From positions 164,809 to 228,808 of the forward strand of contig CANNFM010000007.1 in assembly GCA_947503835.1 (NCBI GenBank): DNA of 64,000 nucleotides. The letters run 5' to 3'. A program made the translations under genes and the position numbers. How positions within the stretch are numbered: position 1 is the first letter of the stretch; the number at the start of each line of letters is the position of its first letter. The stretch is from an uncultured Aquimarina sp. GTDB taxonomy: Bacteria > Bacteroidota > Bacteroidia > Flavobacteriales > Flavobacteriaceae. Positions 17,587-27,422 of the stretch are shown piece by piece. The notes under the pieces are model-generated. The model worked only from the letters and a program-made list of their open reading frames with translations, was not told the origin of the DNA and ran no database searches.

Positions 17587-18681
17587 ATGAAATTCTATAA
17601 GATCTTTCTATTCCTTTTTATATTCTCAACAATTCAACTTACAGCACAAAACATGGAGTTCGAGGATTATGACCCCCCTTCTACTCTAATCGTTCCAGGA
17701 AACCAGGTTAAGAAAGCTAAATTTCCTTTTATCGATGTGCATAATCACCAATTTAGAATGCCAACACAAAATCTACAAGAGGTAGTCAAAGAGATGGATA
17801 AACTTAACATGGCAGTGATGGTGAATCTTTCGGGAAGAGGTCGAGGATCAGATGAGCACCTTACTAAATCTTTAGACAATGTAAAAACCAATCACCCTAA
17901 CCGTTTTATAGTCTTTACCAATATTAAGCTTACAGGAATAGACGATCCTGACTGGACTGCAAAAACTGTGGCTCAAATAGAAAAAGATGTAGCCTTAGGT
18001 GCCAATGGTCTTAAGATTTATAAAAGCCAAGGGATGGATAATAAGGATAGTAAGGGTAATCGTATTAAGATTGATGATCCTCGTATTGCCCCCGTTTGGG
18101 AAAAATGTGGAGAGCTTGGTATCCCTGTATTGATTCATTCGGCCGACCCTAAATCATTCTGGGATCCTCATGACAATAAAAATGAACGTTGGTTAGAGTT
18201 GAAGTTAAAATCAAGAAGAAAAAGAGACACCAATGTAACCGGCTCTTGGGAAACCATTATACAAGAGCAGCATAACATATTCAGAAAGCATAAAAACACT
18301 ACGTTTATTAATGCTCATCTAGGCTGGTATGGTAATAACCTGGCTAAATTGGCGGAGTTGATGGATCAAATACCCAATATGTATACCGAAATTGGCGCTG
18401 TGATTGCAGAACTGGGTAGGCAACCCCGTAATGCTAAAGCTTTTTTAACCCAATATCAAGACAGGGTAATGTTTGGTAAAGACTCCTGGAATCCCGAAGA
18501 ATACTATACCTACTTTAGAGTTTTAGAATCAGATGATGAGTATTTCCCGTATTATAAGCGCTATCATGCTTTCTGGAAAATGTATGGATTAGATCTTGAT
18601 GATGACGTTTTAAAGAAACTATACTACAAAAATGCTTTAAAAGTGATTCCTAATATAGATAAGAGTTTGTTTCCGAAGTAG
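17587..18681 (+). CDS. Secreted amidohydrolase family (amidohydrolase_2) protein
   Basis: A 364-residue metal-dependent hydrolase with a signal peptide (FYKIFLFLFIFSTIQLTAQ). The barrel starts at KFPFIDVHNHQF, where His52 and His54 are the first metal ligands. Later ligand strands read PVLIHSADP, TFINAHLGWYG and RVMFGKDSW. This is the amidohydrolase_2 (TIM-barrel, decarboxylase/lactonase-like) branch. Substrates range over lactones, amides and aromatic acids, so the reaction cannot be assigned. Being exported is common for Bacteroidota members. It is convergent with the CHAT operon with only 7 bp between the stop codons, so no terminator separates them. A separate promoter must lie after the REP-like element. 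Confidence 0.85.
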   Translation: MKFYKIFLFLFIFSTIQLTAQNMEFEDYDPPSTLIVPGNQVKKAKFPFIDVHNHQFRMPTQNLQEVVKEMDKLNMAVMVNLSGRGRGSDEHLTKSLDNVKTNHPNRFIVFTNIKLTGIDDPDWTAKTVAQIEKDVALGANGLKIYKSQGMDNKDSKGNRIKIDDPRIAPVWEKCGELGIPVLIHSADPKSFWDPHDNKNERWLELKLKSRRKRDTNVTGSWETIIQEQHNIFRKHKNTTFINAHLGWYGNNLAKLAELMDQIPNMYTEIGAVIAELGRQPRNAKAFLTQYQDRVMFGKDSWNPEEYYTYFRVLESDDEYFPYYKRYHAFWKMYGLDLDDDVLKKLYYKNALKVIPNIDKSLFPK

Positions 18682-18688
18682 CACATTA

Positions 18689-21600
18689 TCATTTTAATCT
18701 TTTCTTGTAATACATAAAAACTAAGGCCAGAACGATTAAAACACATAATAAAACCATCCAATACCAATTAATGGCTATAGGTTGATCTATATCTATAGGA
18801 TCCGCATTACCCAAAAGATAAAAACTCCCCCAATAAAAAGGAGCTACTTGATCAAAATCAGTAGTCTTTATAAAATCTAATTTAGCTTTTTGTAGTGCTT
18901 TGGCTTTGTTCATGCCGTTGGCCAAATTGGTATAGAAGTTCTCTATAAGTACGGGAGCACTTTTATCAGAGACCTCCCAACCACTTAACAACAAACTTTT
19001 GGTACCTGCATATTGAAATGCATTACCCAGACTCATAATCCCTTCTCCTTTAGCAATTGCACCTGTTCCTGTATTACAAGCACTTAATACGGCTAACTCA
19101 GCAGGGATATCTAATGCAAAAAGCTCATGGCTGTATAGTAGGTTATCTTCTATAGTATCCTTGCTTTTTGTAAAATACAACTTAGAGTTTTGTGGATTTT
19201 TATGATCTACATCTCCATGCAATGCCAAATGAAGAATACCATATTGACCTGCATTTTGTTTAAAATTAGCTTCTATAGCTTCTGATCCATAAAAATATTG
19301 ACCGTTTACAATAGTAGAGATAGCTTTAATTTCTTTTCGGGTACCTGGCAAGTCATCTCCGGTATCCCTTAGCGTTGCCAAACTCATAGTTTCTGAACTA
19401 ATGAGTTGAGTACTATCTGAAAATGAAAAGGCAAGACACTCATTACGGATTTCTGATGATTTGGATGTTCTTTGCAAAGGGTTAAACAATAGATTTGCCG
19501 AGTTGGCATACGAAATCGCATAATCGCGCAACAGATACGGCATATTTCTCGCCTCTGCTTCATTATTTTGAGTAAGCAAAAGGTCAAAATTAAGATGCCA
19601 TAATGGACCATCTGGGATAATGATAAGCTTATCTCCTAGTAGTTTATCTTTTATCGGAGTGATAAGTTTGTTGTATAAAGTATGCCCAATATTTTTATAT
19701 TCATTTATATCATTTGTGATAATAGCATCACGTAATTTTTTGATACTATCTTCTAGATCATCGGTTTCTAGTTCTTGTACTGAAAAATTATTTTTAAATA
19801 TGGTAAAAACATAGGTAACACTATCTGTTGTAAAGAATTCTATTAAAGTTGAATTTTCTTTGAGATTTTTCTGAATTTCTTCTATAGATACAATACTGTT
19901 TTGATGTTTAAGCTGATAATAACTCTGATATTGTTCTTGTAAAATCGAAGTCAAAGAATCATGCTTTCTATTAACTCTGAACAATTCATCTTTATACCTT
20001 GCTCTATTAGCTATGCTTAGGCTATCGGGATTGGTTGACTCAATTATTTTTGATTTATAATAAGATTGATCGGCTTTTATTTTATCTTCCAAACTAATGA
20101 TGTCAGAAGGAATATCGAGGTGTTTTTTGATTTCGATTGTAGTAATGAATTCTTTTAAAACGTTTGCCTTTTTCTTTTCCAGATAATAGAATGCTTTTTC
20201 AATATGAAGTTTATTTTTTTCTACAGAAGCCATTAATAATTCTGTTTGAATAGCTTTTTCATAAACCTCCGAAACTTTCTCTGAAAACTGTATCTTATCC
20301 TCATAAGTTAATATAACATCTCTATTTTCATCAATAAGTTGGTCAAGAGAGGTATATGTTGATAAAGATGTTTTTAGTAATATAATATCTTTATCGATAC
20401 CATATAACTCTTTTAACAAGATAGCCTTGCTAAGCAATGACATAATCTGCACATTAATGCTTATATGACCAGATGCACCCGGATTTTTATATATTGATAT
20501 TTCATCAAACTCGGTATGATTTGCTCGTATGGCATTATGATAGTATTCTAAGGCCTTTTGATAATCGCCCTCTACCTTTTTAATATCTCCAATTAAAACA
20601 TAACACTTTGCAAGATCAGAATGCCATTTGATATTAATCTTACTATAGTTTTCTTTGGATTTCTTAAAATAGTCTAATGCAGTTTTATATTCTTTTTTTA
20701 GATAATATGAGTTTCCAAGTCCCAGGTAAATTAAACCAAGATCCTTGTGATTTTTTTTTAATTGTTTGTCTGCAATAACCAAAGCTTTTTTTAGATAAGT
20801 TATAGCTTCATCATATCGATTAGTCAAATTTAAAGTAGACCCTATATTTATATAACATCTAGATAGGCCGTGGTAATCTGAAAATCGGTGTTCTAACCAA
20901 ATTTTTTCAGCTTTAAAAAGGTATTCTAATGCGGTTTTATATTCCTTTTTACTTTGGTACACCGAGCTGATATTACTATAAGAAAATGCTAAATTCAAAA
21001 TATCATTTGTTGGCCTTTGAAGCATACCATCGATAACTTTCATTAAATATTCTAGAGCCAAATTGTATTGCCCTATATTTCCATAAGAAATTCCGATACT
21101 ACTATATACATTTAAAACCTTAGGATGATTTTCACTAAATATCTCAAGGTATATTTGCAAACTTTTTTTAAAACTTGTTAAAGCTTTATCATAATTTCCT
21201 TTGTCCACTTGTATTATTCCTATATTTTGATGAAGAGCTCCGACCAGGATTTTCTTTTTTTTAGTATCATTTTCATTGGATTTCAAAATCATTGACAATG
21301 ACTTCTCATATAGTTTTATAGCTTCATTATAGTCTTCATTTGTTTCATGAATAGTACCCATGTTATTATATATCCTTGCTACCTCATAATGTTGCTTTCC
21401 ATATTTTTTGATAGTTATAGATAAGGCTTTTTCTAAATATTGCAAAGAGGAGGTATAATTTCCTAATATATAATAACATCTTGCTAAATAGACATAGGTA
21501 TCAATAATTGATGAATCTTGATCGATTAATTGAGAATTCTGTATTTGTAATGCTTTTTTAAAATAAATTATTGCCTCATCAAATTCGTTGAATTTTAAAA

Positions 21601-21967
21601 AACAATGAGCTTTGTTATAGTAAGCAATAGCTTGCTCTTTTTTGTTTTTCTCAGTTTTTTCTAAGTTTATTATTAACAAAGCATTATCTGCTGCTTTTAA
21701 CGATTTTTTATAACTTAGGTTCAATCTATGAATTTCAGAAATTTTATTATAACAATTAGCAACCTTTTCCCAAGTTTCAGCTTTCTTATATACAGATATT
21801 GCTTTTTTAAAAAATGTCATAGATTCTTCAAATTTCCTACCCTTCAACAACGAATCTGCCTCTTTATAATACTGTGATGCAACTATGGTATCTTTTTGAA
21901 TTTGTGCAGAAACTGAGGCCATTATAAAACATAACCCGATACATATAAATATTACTTTCTTAATCAT
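18689..21967 (-). CDS. Exported TPR-CHAT protease, membrane anchored (copy A)
   Basis: A 1092-residue protein. I take the ATG at 21967 (MIKKVIFICIGLCF) as start because it gives a signal peptide ending SVSAQ and an 11-bp gap from the previous gene; a longer frame would overlap that gene. Residues about 30-480 are consecutive TPR repeats (YNNMGTIHETNEDYNEAI and similar). A helical linker follows, then a CHAT domain of the caspase fold at about 790-1060. Its catalytic pair is His917 in LHLALHG and Cys964 in LSACNTGTG. One C-terminal membrane helix (VLLCVLIVLALVFMYY) precedes a KKRLK tail. TPRs and protease should therefore face the periplasm. The C-terminal half is nearly identical to copy B, while the TPR part diverges. 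It is last in the operon with sigma and anti-sigma genes. Confidence 0.9.
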   Translation of the reverse strand: MIKKVIFICIGLCFIMASVSAQIQKDTIVASQYYKEADSLLKGRKFEESMTFFKKAISVYKKAETWEKVANCYNKISEIHRLNLSYKKSLKAADNALLIINLEKTEKNKKEQAIAYYNKAHCFLKFNEFDEAIIYFKKALQIQNSQLIDQDSSIIDTYVYLARCYYILGNYTSSLQYLEKALSITIKKYGKQHYEVARIYNNMGTIHETNEDYNEAIKLYEKSLSMILKSNENDTKKKKILVGALHQNIGIIQVDKGNYDKALTSFKKSLQIYLEIFSENHPKVLNVYSSIGISYGNIGQYNLALEYLMKVIDGMLQRPTNDILNLAFSYSNISSVYQSKKEYKTALEYLFKAEKIWLEHRFSDYHGLSRCYINIGSTLNLTNRYDEAITYLKKALVIADKQLKKNHKDLGLIYLGLGNSYYLKKEYKTALDYFKKSKENYSKINIKWHSDLAKCYVLIGDIKKVEGDYQKALEYYHNAIRANHTEFDEISIYKNPGASGHISINVQIMSLLSKAILLKELYGIDKDIILLKTSLSTYTSLDQLIDENRDVILTYEDKIQFSEKVSEVYEKAIQTELLMASVEKNKLHIEKAFYYLEKKKANVLKEFITTIEIKKHLDIPSDIISLEDKIKADQSYYKSKIIESTNPDSLSIANRARYKDELFRVNRKHDSLTSILQEQYQSYYQLKHQNSIVSIEEIQKNLKENSTLIEFFTTDSVTYVFTIFKNNFSVQELETDDLEDSIKKLRDAIITNDINEYKNIGHTLYNKLITPIKDKLLGDKLIIIPDGPLWHLNFDLLLTQNNEAEARNMPYLLRDYAISYANSANLLFNPLQRTSKSSEIRNECLAFSFSDSTQLISSETMSLATLRDTGDDLPGTRKEIKAISTIVNGQYFYGSEAIEANFKQNAGQYGILHLALHGDVDHKNPQNSKLYFTKSKDTIEDNLLYSHELFALDIPAELAVLSACNTGTGAIAKGEGIMSLGNAFQYAGTKSLLLSGWEVSDKSAPVLIENFYTNLANGMNKAKALQKAKLDFIKTTDFDQVAPFYWGSFYLLGNADPIDIDQPIAINWYWMVLLCVLIVLALVFMYYKKRLK

Positions 21968-21978
21968 AACAAGTGGTA

Positions 21979-24900
21979 TTATTTTATTCTTTTTTTGTAG
22001 TAAATGAAAGTGAAAATAAAAACTATTAAAATAAAAGCTAAAATTAACCAATACATATGGGTTTCTATAGGTTGATTTATATCAATAGGATCAGCATTAC
22101 CCAACAAATAAAAACTCCCCCAATAAAAAGGAGCTACTTGATCAAAATCGGCTGTTTTTAAAAAGTCTAATTTAGCTTTTTGGAGTGCTTTGGCTTTGTT
22201 CATGCCGTCGGCTAAATTGGTGTAGAAACTCTCTATAAGAACGGGGGCACTTTTATCAGAAACCTCCCAACCGCTTAACAACAAACTTTTGGTACCTGCG
22301 TATTGAAATGCATTACCCAAACTCATAATACCCTCTCCTTTGGCAATTGCACCTGTTCCTGTATTACAAGCACTTAACACCACCAATTCTGCAGGGATAT
22401 CTAATGCAAAAAGCTCATGACTATATAGCAGGTTATCTTCTATAGTGTCTTTACTTTTTGTAAAATACAGCTTAGAATTTTGTGGGTTTTTATGGTCTAC
22501 ATCCCCATGCAATGCCAAATGAAGAATACTATATTGACCTGCATTTTGCTTAAAATTAGCTTCAATAGCTTCTGATCCATAAAAATATTGGCCGTTAACA
22601 AGAGTAGAAATCGCTTTAATCTCTTTTCGGGTACCTGGAAGATCATCTCCTGTATCCCTTAGCGTTGCCAAACTCATAGTTTTCGAATTAGTGAGTTGGG
22701 TACTATCTGTAAATGAAAAGGCAAGACACTCGTTACGTATTTTTGACGTTTTAGAAGTTTTTTCTAATGAATTAAACAGTAGATTGGCAGAATTCGCATA
22801 AGAAATCGCATAATCTCGTAGCAAGTATGACATATTTCTCGTCTCTGCTTCATTGTTTTGCGTAAGTAATAATTCAAAATTAAGATGCCATAATGGTCCA
22901 TCTGGAATAATGATAAGCTCATCTCCTATGAGTTTATCTTTTATAGGTGCAATAAGTCCGCTATATAAGGTGTATGCACTATTTTTGTATTTGTATATAT
23001 CATTTGTGATAATAGCATCACGTAATTTTTTGATACTATCTTCTAGATCATCGGTTTCTAGTTCTTGTACTAAAAAACTATTTTTAGACATAGTACAAAC
23101 ATATGTAATGCTATCGGTAGTAAAGAATTCTATTAAAGTCGAATTTTCTTTGAGATTTTTCTGAATTTCCTTTATAGATACAATGCTATTTTGATGTTTC
23201 AGTTGATAATATTTAGGGTGTTTTTCTTCTAGGGTTTCTATCAACGAATCATGACTTCTACTAATATCAAATATTTTATTTTCATATTTAGTAATAGCCA
23301 AAGTATCTGTGGTTTCTTCAGACCATTCTTCTGAAATCTTTGACTGGTAGAAAGCTTGTTTATTTTTTAGTTTTTCTTCTAATTCTAATAATTCTGTTGG
23401 TAATCCAGCAAAACTTTTAGCATTTGATTCTGTGAGTAATTCTTTTAAGGTATTTGATTTACTTTTTTCTACATAATAAAATATTTCTTCCAAAGCTTTC
23501 TGTTCTCGCCTGTCTCTATAAATCAACAATTGAGCGGCTATTGCATCTGTATAGACTTCTTTAGCCTGTTGGGCAAAAAACACCTTGTCCTGATAATTTT
23601 GATAAGTTTGTCTAATATGGTCTATAAGAATATCTGCATTTTTATAGAGAGTAATACTTTGATCCAGGTATTTCCTATCGTTATGTTTTAGGTATAGTGA
23701 CTGCAATGTTTTGGATTTACCTTGAAGGGTTTCTAGCAACATTTTCAAATCAAAATAATGATTAGGATCAAAGGTGCTTTTAGAAATGACAATATCATTG
23801 TTTTTTGCATTAGCAAGTATTGCTTCATTAAAATAGAAAATAGCTTTTGTATACTCCTCTTGGCCATCATAAGCTGTTGCCATGTTATAATAAAAACCCG
23901 ATGTAAGAAGGTGATATTTTCCATATGCATTTTGCAAAACTCTTAATCCTTTTTCACAATATAATAATGCATCACTGTACATACTTCTTTTAAAATATAG
24001 TTTTGCAATTCTTATATAGAAATCAGAGGTTTTAGGACTATTATCTCCAAAGAGTTTCGTTACTATAGTTAAAGCTTTTTCATGATGCTTTAGTGCAATT
24101 TCATACTCATTTCTAAGGGTGTAAACATCCCCTATATTATGATATATATCGGCAACTGAGTAGTTGTTTTCACCATATGCCGTTTTAAAAATTTGCAGTG
24201 CTTTATTATAATAATATAATGCTTTGTTATGATCTTCTTTAAATTCAAAAATGAGACCTAAATTATTATAAATTCGTCCACAAGTAGGATGGTTTTCTCC
24301 ATATATTCTAAGTTTTATGTCTAAGCTTTTCTTATAGTATTGTAATGCTTTATCATATTCTTCTTTTGAAAAAAAAGAAGCTCCCATATTAATGTATAAA
24401 GCACTTAGTACATATTGGTTTTTCACTTTAATAGAAATGGGTAATGCTTTTTGGTAATAACTTAATGCATTATCATCTTGATTCAGTCCACGATAAGTTG
24501 CACCAATATTAATATAACCTATAGCAACTCGAATATCGTTTTTTCCTAATTTTCTAATAATAATCTCTATACTTTTTTTATAATAATCAAGAGACTTATT
24601 AAATTCGTTAAGGTCACCGTAAACATTACCTATATTATTATATACGATTTCGATTTCTCTATCTTCTGGTAATAACTTTTGTCGTATACTTAGTGATTTT
24701 TGATAGTATTTTAATGCTTCATTATAATTTGAAGTATTCTGATAATAACTACCAATATTATCATAAGCATTTGCCTCTTCTCTATGATCTTTAGAAAGGT
24801 AATTAGTACATATTTCTATAGCTTTTTTTGAGTATTGTAGCGACTCCTTTAATGCAGAATTACGCCAATAATTCTCTGATACTTTATTATAACAACTAGC

Positions 24901-25107
24901 AACCTTTTCCCAAGCTTTTGCCTTTTCGTAAAGGGGTAACGCTTTTTTAAAGAATTTAATCGATTCCTTATGATTTTTATCTATCAACAACGAATTTGCC
25001 TTTTTATAATATTGTGATGCTACCAAGGTATCGTTGGGTGTCTGTGAAAAAACTGGGGTCATCAAAAATGACAAGATTACCGATAGCAATACTACTTTTT
25101 TGGTCAT
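21979..25107 (-). CDS. Exported TPR-CHAT protease, membrane anchored (copy B)
   Basis: A 1042-residue paralogue of copy A. A signal peptide (VVLLSVILSFLMTPVFSQ) is followed by about ten TPR units up to residue 430 (YNNIGNVYGDLNEFNKSL, YINMGASFFSKEEYDKAL). A helical linker follows, then a CHAT domain with His867 in LHLALHG and Cys914 in LSACNTGTG, 47 residues apart as in copy A. A C-terminal membrane helix (LILAFILIVFIFTFIYY) ends in KKRIK. CHAT domains are cysteine proteases or related caspase-like modules; some TPR-CHAT proteins cleave partners after activation. No active-site residue is lost. It lies 47 bp downstream of the anti-sigma-like gene and 11 bp upstream of copy A, so all are probably one transcript. 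Confidence 0.9.
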   Translation of the reverse strand: MTKKVVLLSVILSFLMTPVFSQTPNDTLVASQYYKKANSLLIDKNHKESIKFFKKALPLYEKAKAWEKVASCYNKVSENYWRNSALKESLQYSKKAIEICTNYLSKDHREEANAYDNIGSYYQNTSNYNEALKYYQKSLSIRQKLLPEDREIEIVYNNIGNVYGDLNEFNKSLDYYKKSIEIIIRKLGKNDIRVAIGYINIGATYRGLNQDDNALSYYQKALPISIKVKNQYVLSALYINMGASFFSKEEYDKALQYYKKSLDIKLRIYGENHPTCGRIYNNLGLIFEFKEDHNKALYYYNKALQIFKTAYGENNYSVADIYHNIGDVYTLRNEYEIALKHHEKALTIVTKLFGDNSPKTSDFYIRIAKLYFKRSMYSDALLYCEKGLRVLQNAYGKYHLLTSGFYYNMATAYDGQEEYTKAIFYFNEAILANAKNNDIVISKSTFDPNHYFDLKMLLETLQGKSKTLQSLYLKHNDRKYLDQSITLYKNADILIDHIRQTYQNYQDKVFFAQQAKEVYTDAIAAQLLIYRDRREQKALEEIFYYVEKSKSNTLKELLTESNAKSFAGLPTELLELEEKLKNKQAFYQSKISEEWSEETTDTLAITKYENKIFDISRSHDSLIETLEEKHPKYYQLKHQNSIVSIKEIQKNLKENSTLIEFFTTDSITYVCTMSKNSFLVQELETDDLEDSIKKLRDAIITNDIYKYKNSAYTLYSGLIAPIKDKLIGDELIIIPDGPLWHLNFELLLTQNNEAETRNMSYLLRDYAISYANSANLLFNSLEKTSKTSKIRNECLAFSFTDSTQLTNSKTMSLATLRDTGDDLPGTRKEIKAISTLVNGQYFYGSEAIEANFKQNAGQYSILHLALHGDVDHKNPQNSKLYFTKSKDTIEDNLLYSHELFALDIPAELVVLSACNTGTGAIAKGEGIMSLGNAFQYAGTKSLLLSGWEVSDKSAPVLIESFYTNLADGMNKAKALQKAKLDFLKTADFDQVAPFYWGSFYLLGNADPIDINQPIETHMYWLILAFILIVFIFTFIYYKKRIK

Positions 25108-25154
25108 AGTTGGTTTTAATAAAGTGGATTGGTGTGAAATAATTTTATAACGAA

Positions 25155-25895
25155 CTATTCTTTAAGTCTTATCTCTACGTTTTGGTTGTTGGGCAATAAT
25201 AAAAACTTTTTGGCCGCTTTTTTATCGCCAAGATCTAAATAGATCAATCCCTGATACCATAAGGCAACCTTTGCTTTTTTACCAGAAGGATATTTAGAAA
25301 GTGTTTCTAATGTTTTTAGAGCATCTGCAGTATTTCCTGCTCTGTATTGTGATAACCCTGTTATTAATAATGCATCTTCATAATATAATGTAGTATATAC
25401 AAAAGGTTCTAGAATAGCGATTGCATCTTTAAACTTTTCTTCTTCGTATGCATCAAAGGCATTTATAATTACTTGTTGTAATGAATCCCGATTAGTAGTT
25501 CTCATCATACGGTAATCTAGTCCAATTTTTTTATCCCATGATGCTTGAGTAATGGTAGCTAAGCTTTGCTGTTTTGTATTGCTAGTGTATTGCCAGCCAA
25601 AAAAAGCCATCACAACGCTTGCTGCAATTCCCGCTATCCATTTCCAGTGTAATGTTATAGTTTTAGACCCTTTTCCTTCATTGGTAATGGCTCTCCATTT
25701 TTCTAAACGTATTTTTTCTGAATTTGAAGTGTACTTTTTTTCTACCAAATTGATGCTTTCTTGATATATATCAAGTTTATTTGCAAAACCGGGATCACTC
25801 TCTATTCTTTCTTCAAATTCTACTAATTCTTCATCAGAAAGCTCCAGGTTAAAGTACCTTTCAATATATATGATATCTTTATCTATACTACTCAC
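25155..25895 (-). CDS. Anti-sigma-like membrane protein with periplasmic TPR-like domain
   Basis: A 246-residue bitopic protein. The first ~80 residues are cytosolic and acidic-helical (ERYFNLELSDEELVEFEERI), like the sigma-binding parts of Bacteroidota anti-sigma factors. One membrane helix spans about residues 85-103 (WIAGIAASVVMAFFGWQY). The periplasmic part (about 105-246) is helical with TPR-like pairs (ALLITGLSQYRAGNTADAL, ALWYQGLIYLDLGDKKAA). It starts with GTG, and its first four bases overlap the stop of the sigma gene, so the two are translationally coupled. The placement strongly suggests it inhibits that sigma factor. It has no zinc-binding HxxxCxxC motif. Its periplasmic domain is a candidate partner or substrate of the CHAT proteins; that is inference. 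Confidence 0.8.
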   Translation of the reverse strand: MSSIDKDIIYIERYFNLELSDEELVEFEERIESDPGFANKLDIYQESINLVEKKYTSNSEKIRLEKWRAITNEGKGSKTITLHWKWIAGIAASVVMAFFGWQYTSNTKQQSLATITQASWDKKIGLDYRMMRTTNRDSLQQVIINAFDAYEEEKFKDAIAILEPFVYTTLYYEDALLITGLSQYRAGNTADALKTLETLSKYPSGKKAKVALWYQGLIYLDLGDKKAAKKFLLLPNNQNVEIRLKE

Positions 25896-26506
25896 ACCTT
25901 TAATTTTTTCTGATTTTTCAACTGTGTTATCACTTCATATACTTTTAGAATCAATCTTTTTTTACAATTATACTTAGCCTGCACCAATGCCTGATAATTG
26001 TTATACCCGAACTCTTCTTGTAAATCCTTTAATTGTCGATCACTATCCAACTCGTTTTCTATAAGTGATCTACACTTTGAAGATAACAATTTGAGAGCTT
26101 CTGCCAATGCCTGATGTTTTAATAATTCCTCGTCTTCTTTATCTATACCATCCTCTATAGAATTAGATTGCAAATCTATCTGTACCGAATTCTGATCCTC
26201 ATAAGAATCTTCTATTGATAACATTGTATTTGCCTTGTTTCTTTTTTGCATTAACCAGGCATTTTTACACATCATATAGATATACCCTATACTATTATGA
26301 GGGGGTTCTTCCTTATTAATAACAAAACGGTCCCAAAATTTTTGCATTGATATGATGAAAACCTCTTGAGAATCGTCTTTAGACTTGGTAAGCGAGAATA
26401 ATTTGGATTTTAATTTCTGAAAAGTATGTTCAAAAAAAGTAGTAAACGGGAGTTCGTTTCCTTTATGCGCACATTCAATAATATATGTTATATCAATACT
26501 ATCCAC
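25892..26506 (-). CDS. ECF-type sigma factor of the CHAT operon
   Basis: A 204-residue sigma-70 family protein, divergent from standard ECF factors. Region 2 is at about residues 20-95 (SKDDSQEVFIISMQKFWDRF, SIGYIYMMCKNAWLMQKRNK). A long acidic linker (about 100-140) follows, then region 4 near 145-195 (LSSKCRSLIENELD, LKDLQEEFGYNNYQALVQAKYNCKKRL in two pieces). It is the first gene of a four-gene operon ending with two TPR-CHAT proteases. A small region of about 230 bp separates it from the divergent membrane AraC-type regulator and must hold both promoters. It may activate its own operon, the usual logic for ECF sigma/anti-sigma pairs. Confidence 0.85.
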   Translation of the reverse strand: MDSIDITYIIECAHKGNELPFTTFFEHTFQKLKSKLFSLTKSKDDSQEVFIISMQKFWDRFVINKEEPPHNSIGYIYMMCKNAWLMQKRNKANTMLSIEDSYEDQNSVQIDLQSNSIEDGIDKEDEELLKHQALAEALKLLSSKCRSLIENELDSDRQLKDLQEEFGYNNYQALVQAKYNCKKRLILKVYEVITQLKNQKKLKV

Positions 26507-26738
26507 ACGTAAAAATAAAAAAAGAGAGTCCTCTTTTTTTTGGGGTTTAAAAGTGAAACACCAAAATACAATAAAAAGCCAAAATTAGCCATAGGATTTT
26601 CAACTTTTGATAGCATCTAAAAACTTTTTCAAAATTTTCGGAGTATGATATTATAAGAGTATTGATGAAAAATGTTGTTATGTATTTTTTGTAGTGCATC
26701 AATTAATAAACAACCAACTAAAAAACCAATATATAGCT

Positions 26739-27422
26739 ATGAAAAAGTACTCTTCTTTCTTTCTAAGGCATATTGCAATTTTAATTACAACATACCACAA
26801 CATATTTAATACTTCCGGGATAGAAAATAACTTTACCACTAAACCAGATACTCTTAACGGTAACTTTAAACTAGCAAAAGATATGCCTTTATTGGTGTTT
26901 TTTTCTCTTGCAATTACATCACTGATTTTTGTTGTTTTAGTAAATGTCAGATTGTTTCATTACGTTTTTCTAGTGCTTATAGTGTTGTCATCGGGTATGT
27001 ATTTGTTAGCGTACAATAGACATCACTTTTCTTCCTATAAAGAACCAAAAAAGATAGACAACACAAAGGCCTCTAAAAAGTCTGGAGCTACTACCTTCGC
27101 TAAAATAAATGAATGCATTATTACCGAGAAAAAATACTTATCTACCGAAATAAGTCTACATAGTATTGCTACATATTTTGATATGAGTAAAGGCTACATT
27201 TCGCAACTTATCAATATACATGCAGAAAAAAACTTTAACGACTATATCAATCAATTAAGAGTAGAAGCTTCCCAAAAAAAGCTCTTAGATGAACACTATG
27301 ATCATTATACCATAGAGTCTATTGGACTAGAATGTGGATTTACTTCTAAATCTAATTTCTATACAGCCTTCAAAAAAAATACCGGACAAACTCCAAATCA
27401 GTACAAAAAGTTAAAAAAATAA
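26739..27422 (+). CDS. Membrane-associated AraC-type transcription regulator
   Basis: A 227-residue protein. I choose the ATG at 26739 (MKKYSSFFLRH); a GTG 45 bp upstream is possible. The N-terminal part is hydrophobic, with about two or three membrane helices (LLVFFSLAITSLIFVVLV, YVFLVLIVLSSGMYLLA). The C-terminal ~105 residues are an AraC-family double helix-turn-helix (LHSIATYFDMSKGYISQLI, TIESIGLECGFTSKSNFY, TGQTPNQYKKLKK). It lacks the long TPR sensor domain of typical Bacteroidota membrane AraC regulators, so it is a short version. It diverges from the sigma-CHAT operon and stands upstream of RHS locus 1. Either could be its target. The gene ends directly at the first copy of a 36-bp palindrome. 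Confidence 0.85.
   Translation: MKKYSSFFLRHIAILITTYHNIFNTSGIENNFTTKPDTLNGNFKLAKDMPLLVFFSLAITSLIFVVLVNVRLFHYVFLVLIVLSSGMYLLAYNRHHFSSYKEPKKIDNTKASKKSGATTFAKINECIITEKKYLSTEISLHSIATYFDMSKGYISQLINIHAEKNFNDYINQLRVEASQKKLLDEHYDHYTIESIGLECGFTSKSNFYTAFKKNTGQTPNQYKKLKK

Noticed and set aside
21968..22051. Longer N-terminus for TPR-CHAT copy A
   Set aside because: It would overlap the preceding gene and bury the signal peptide; ATG 21967 gives a normal export signal.
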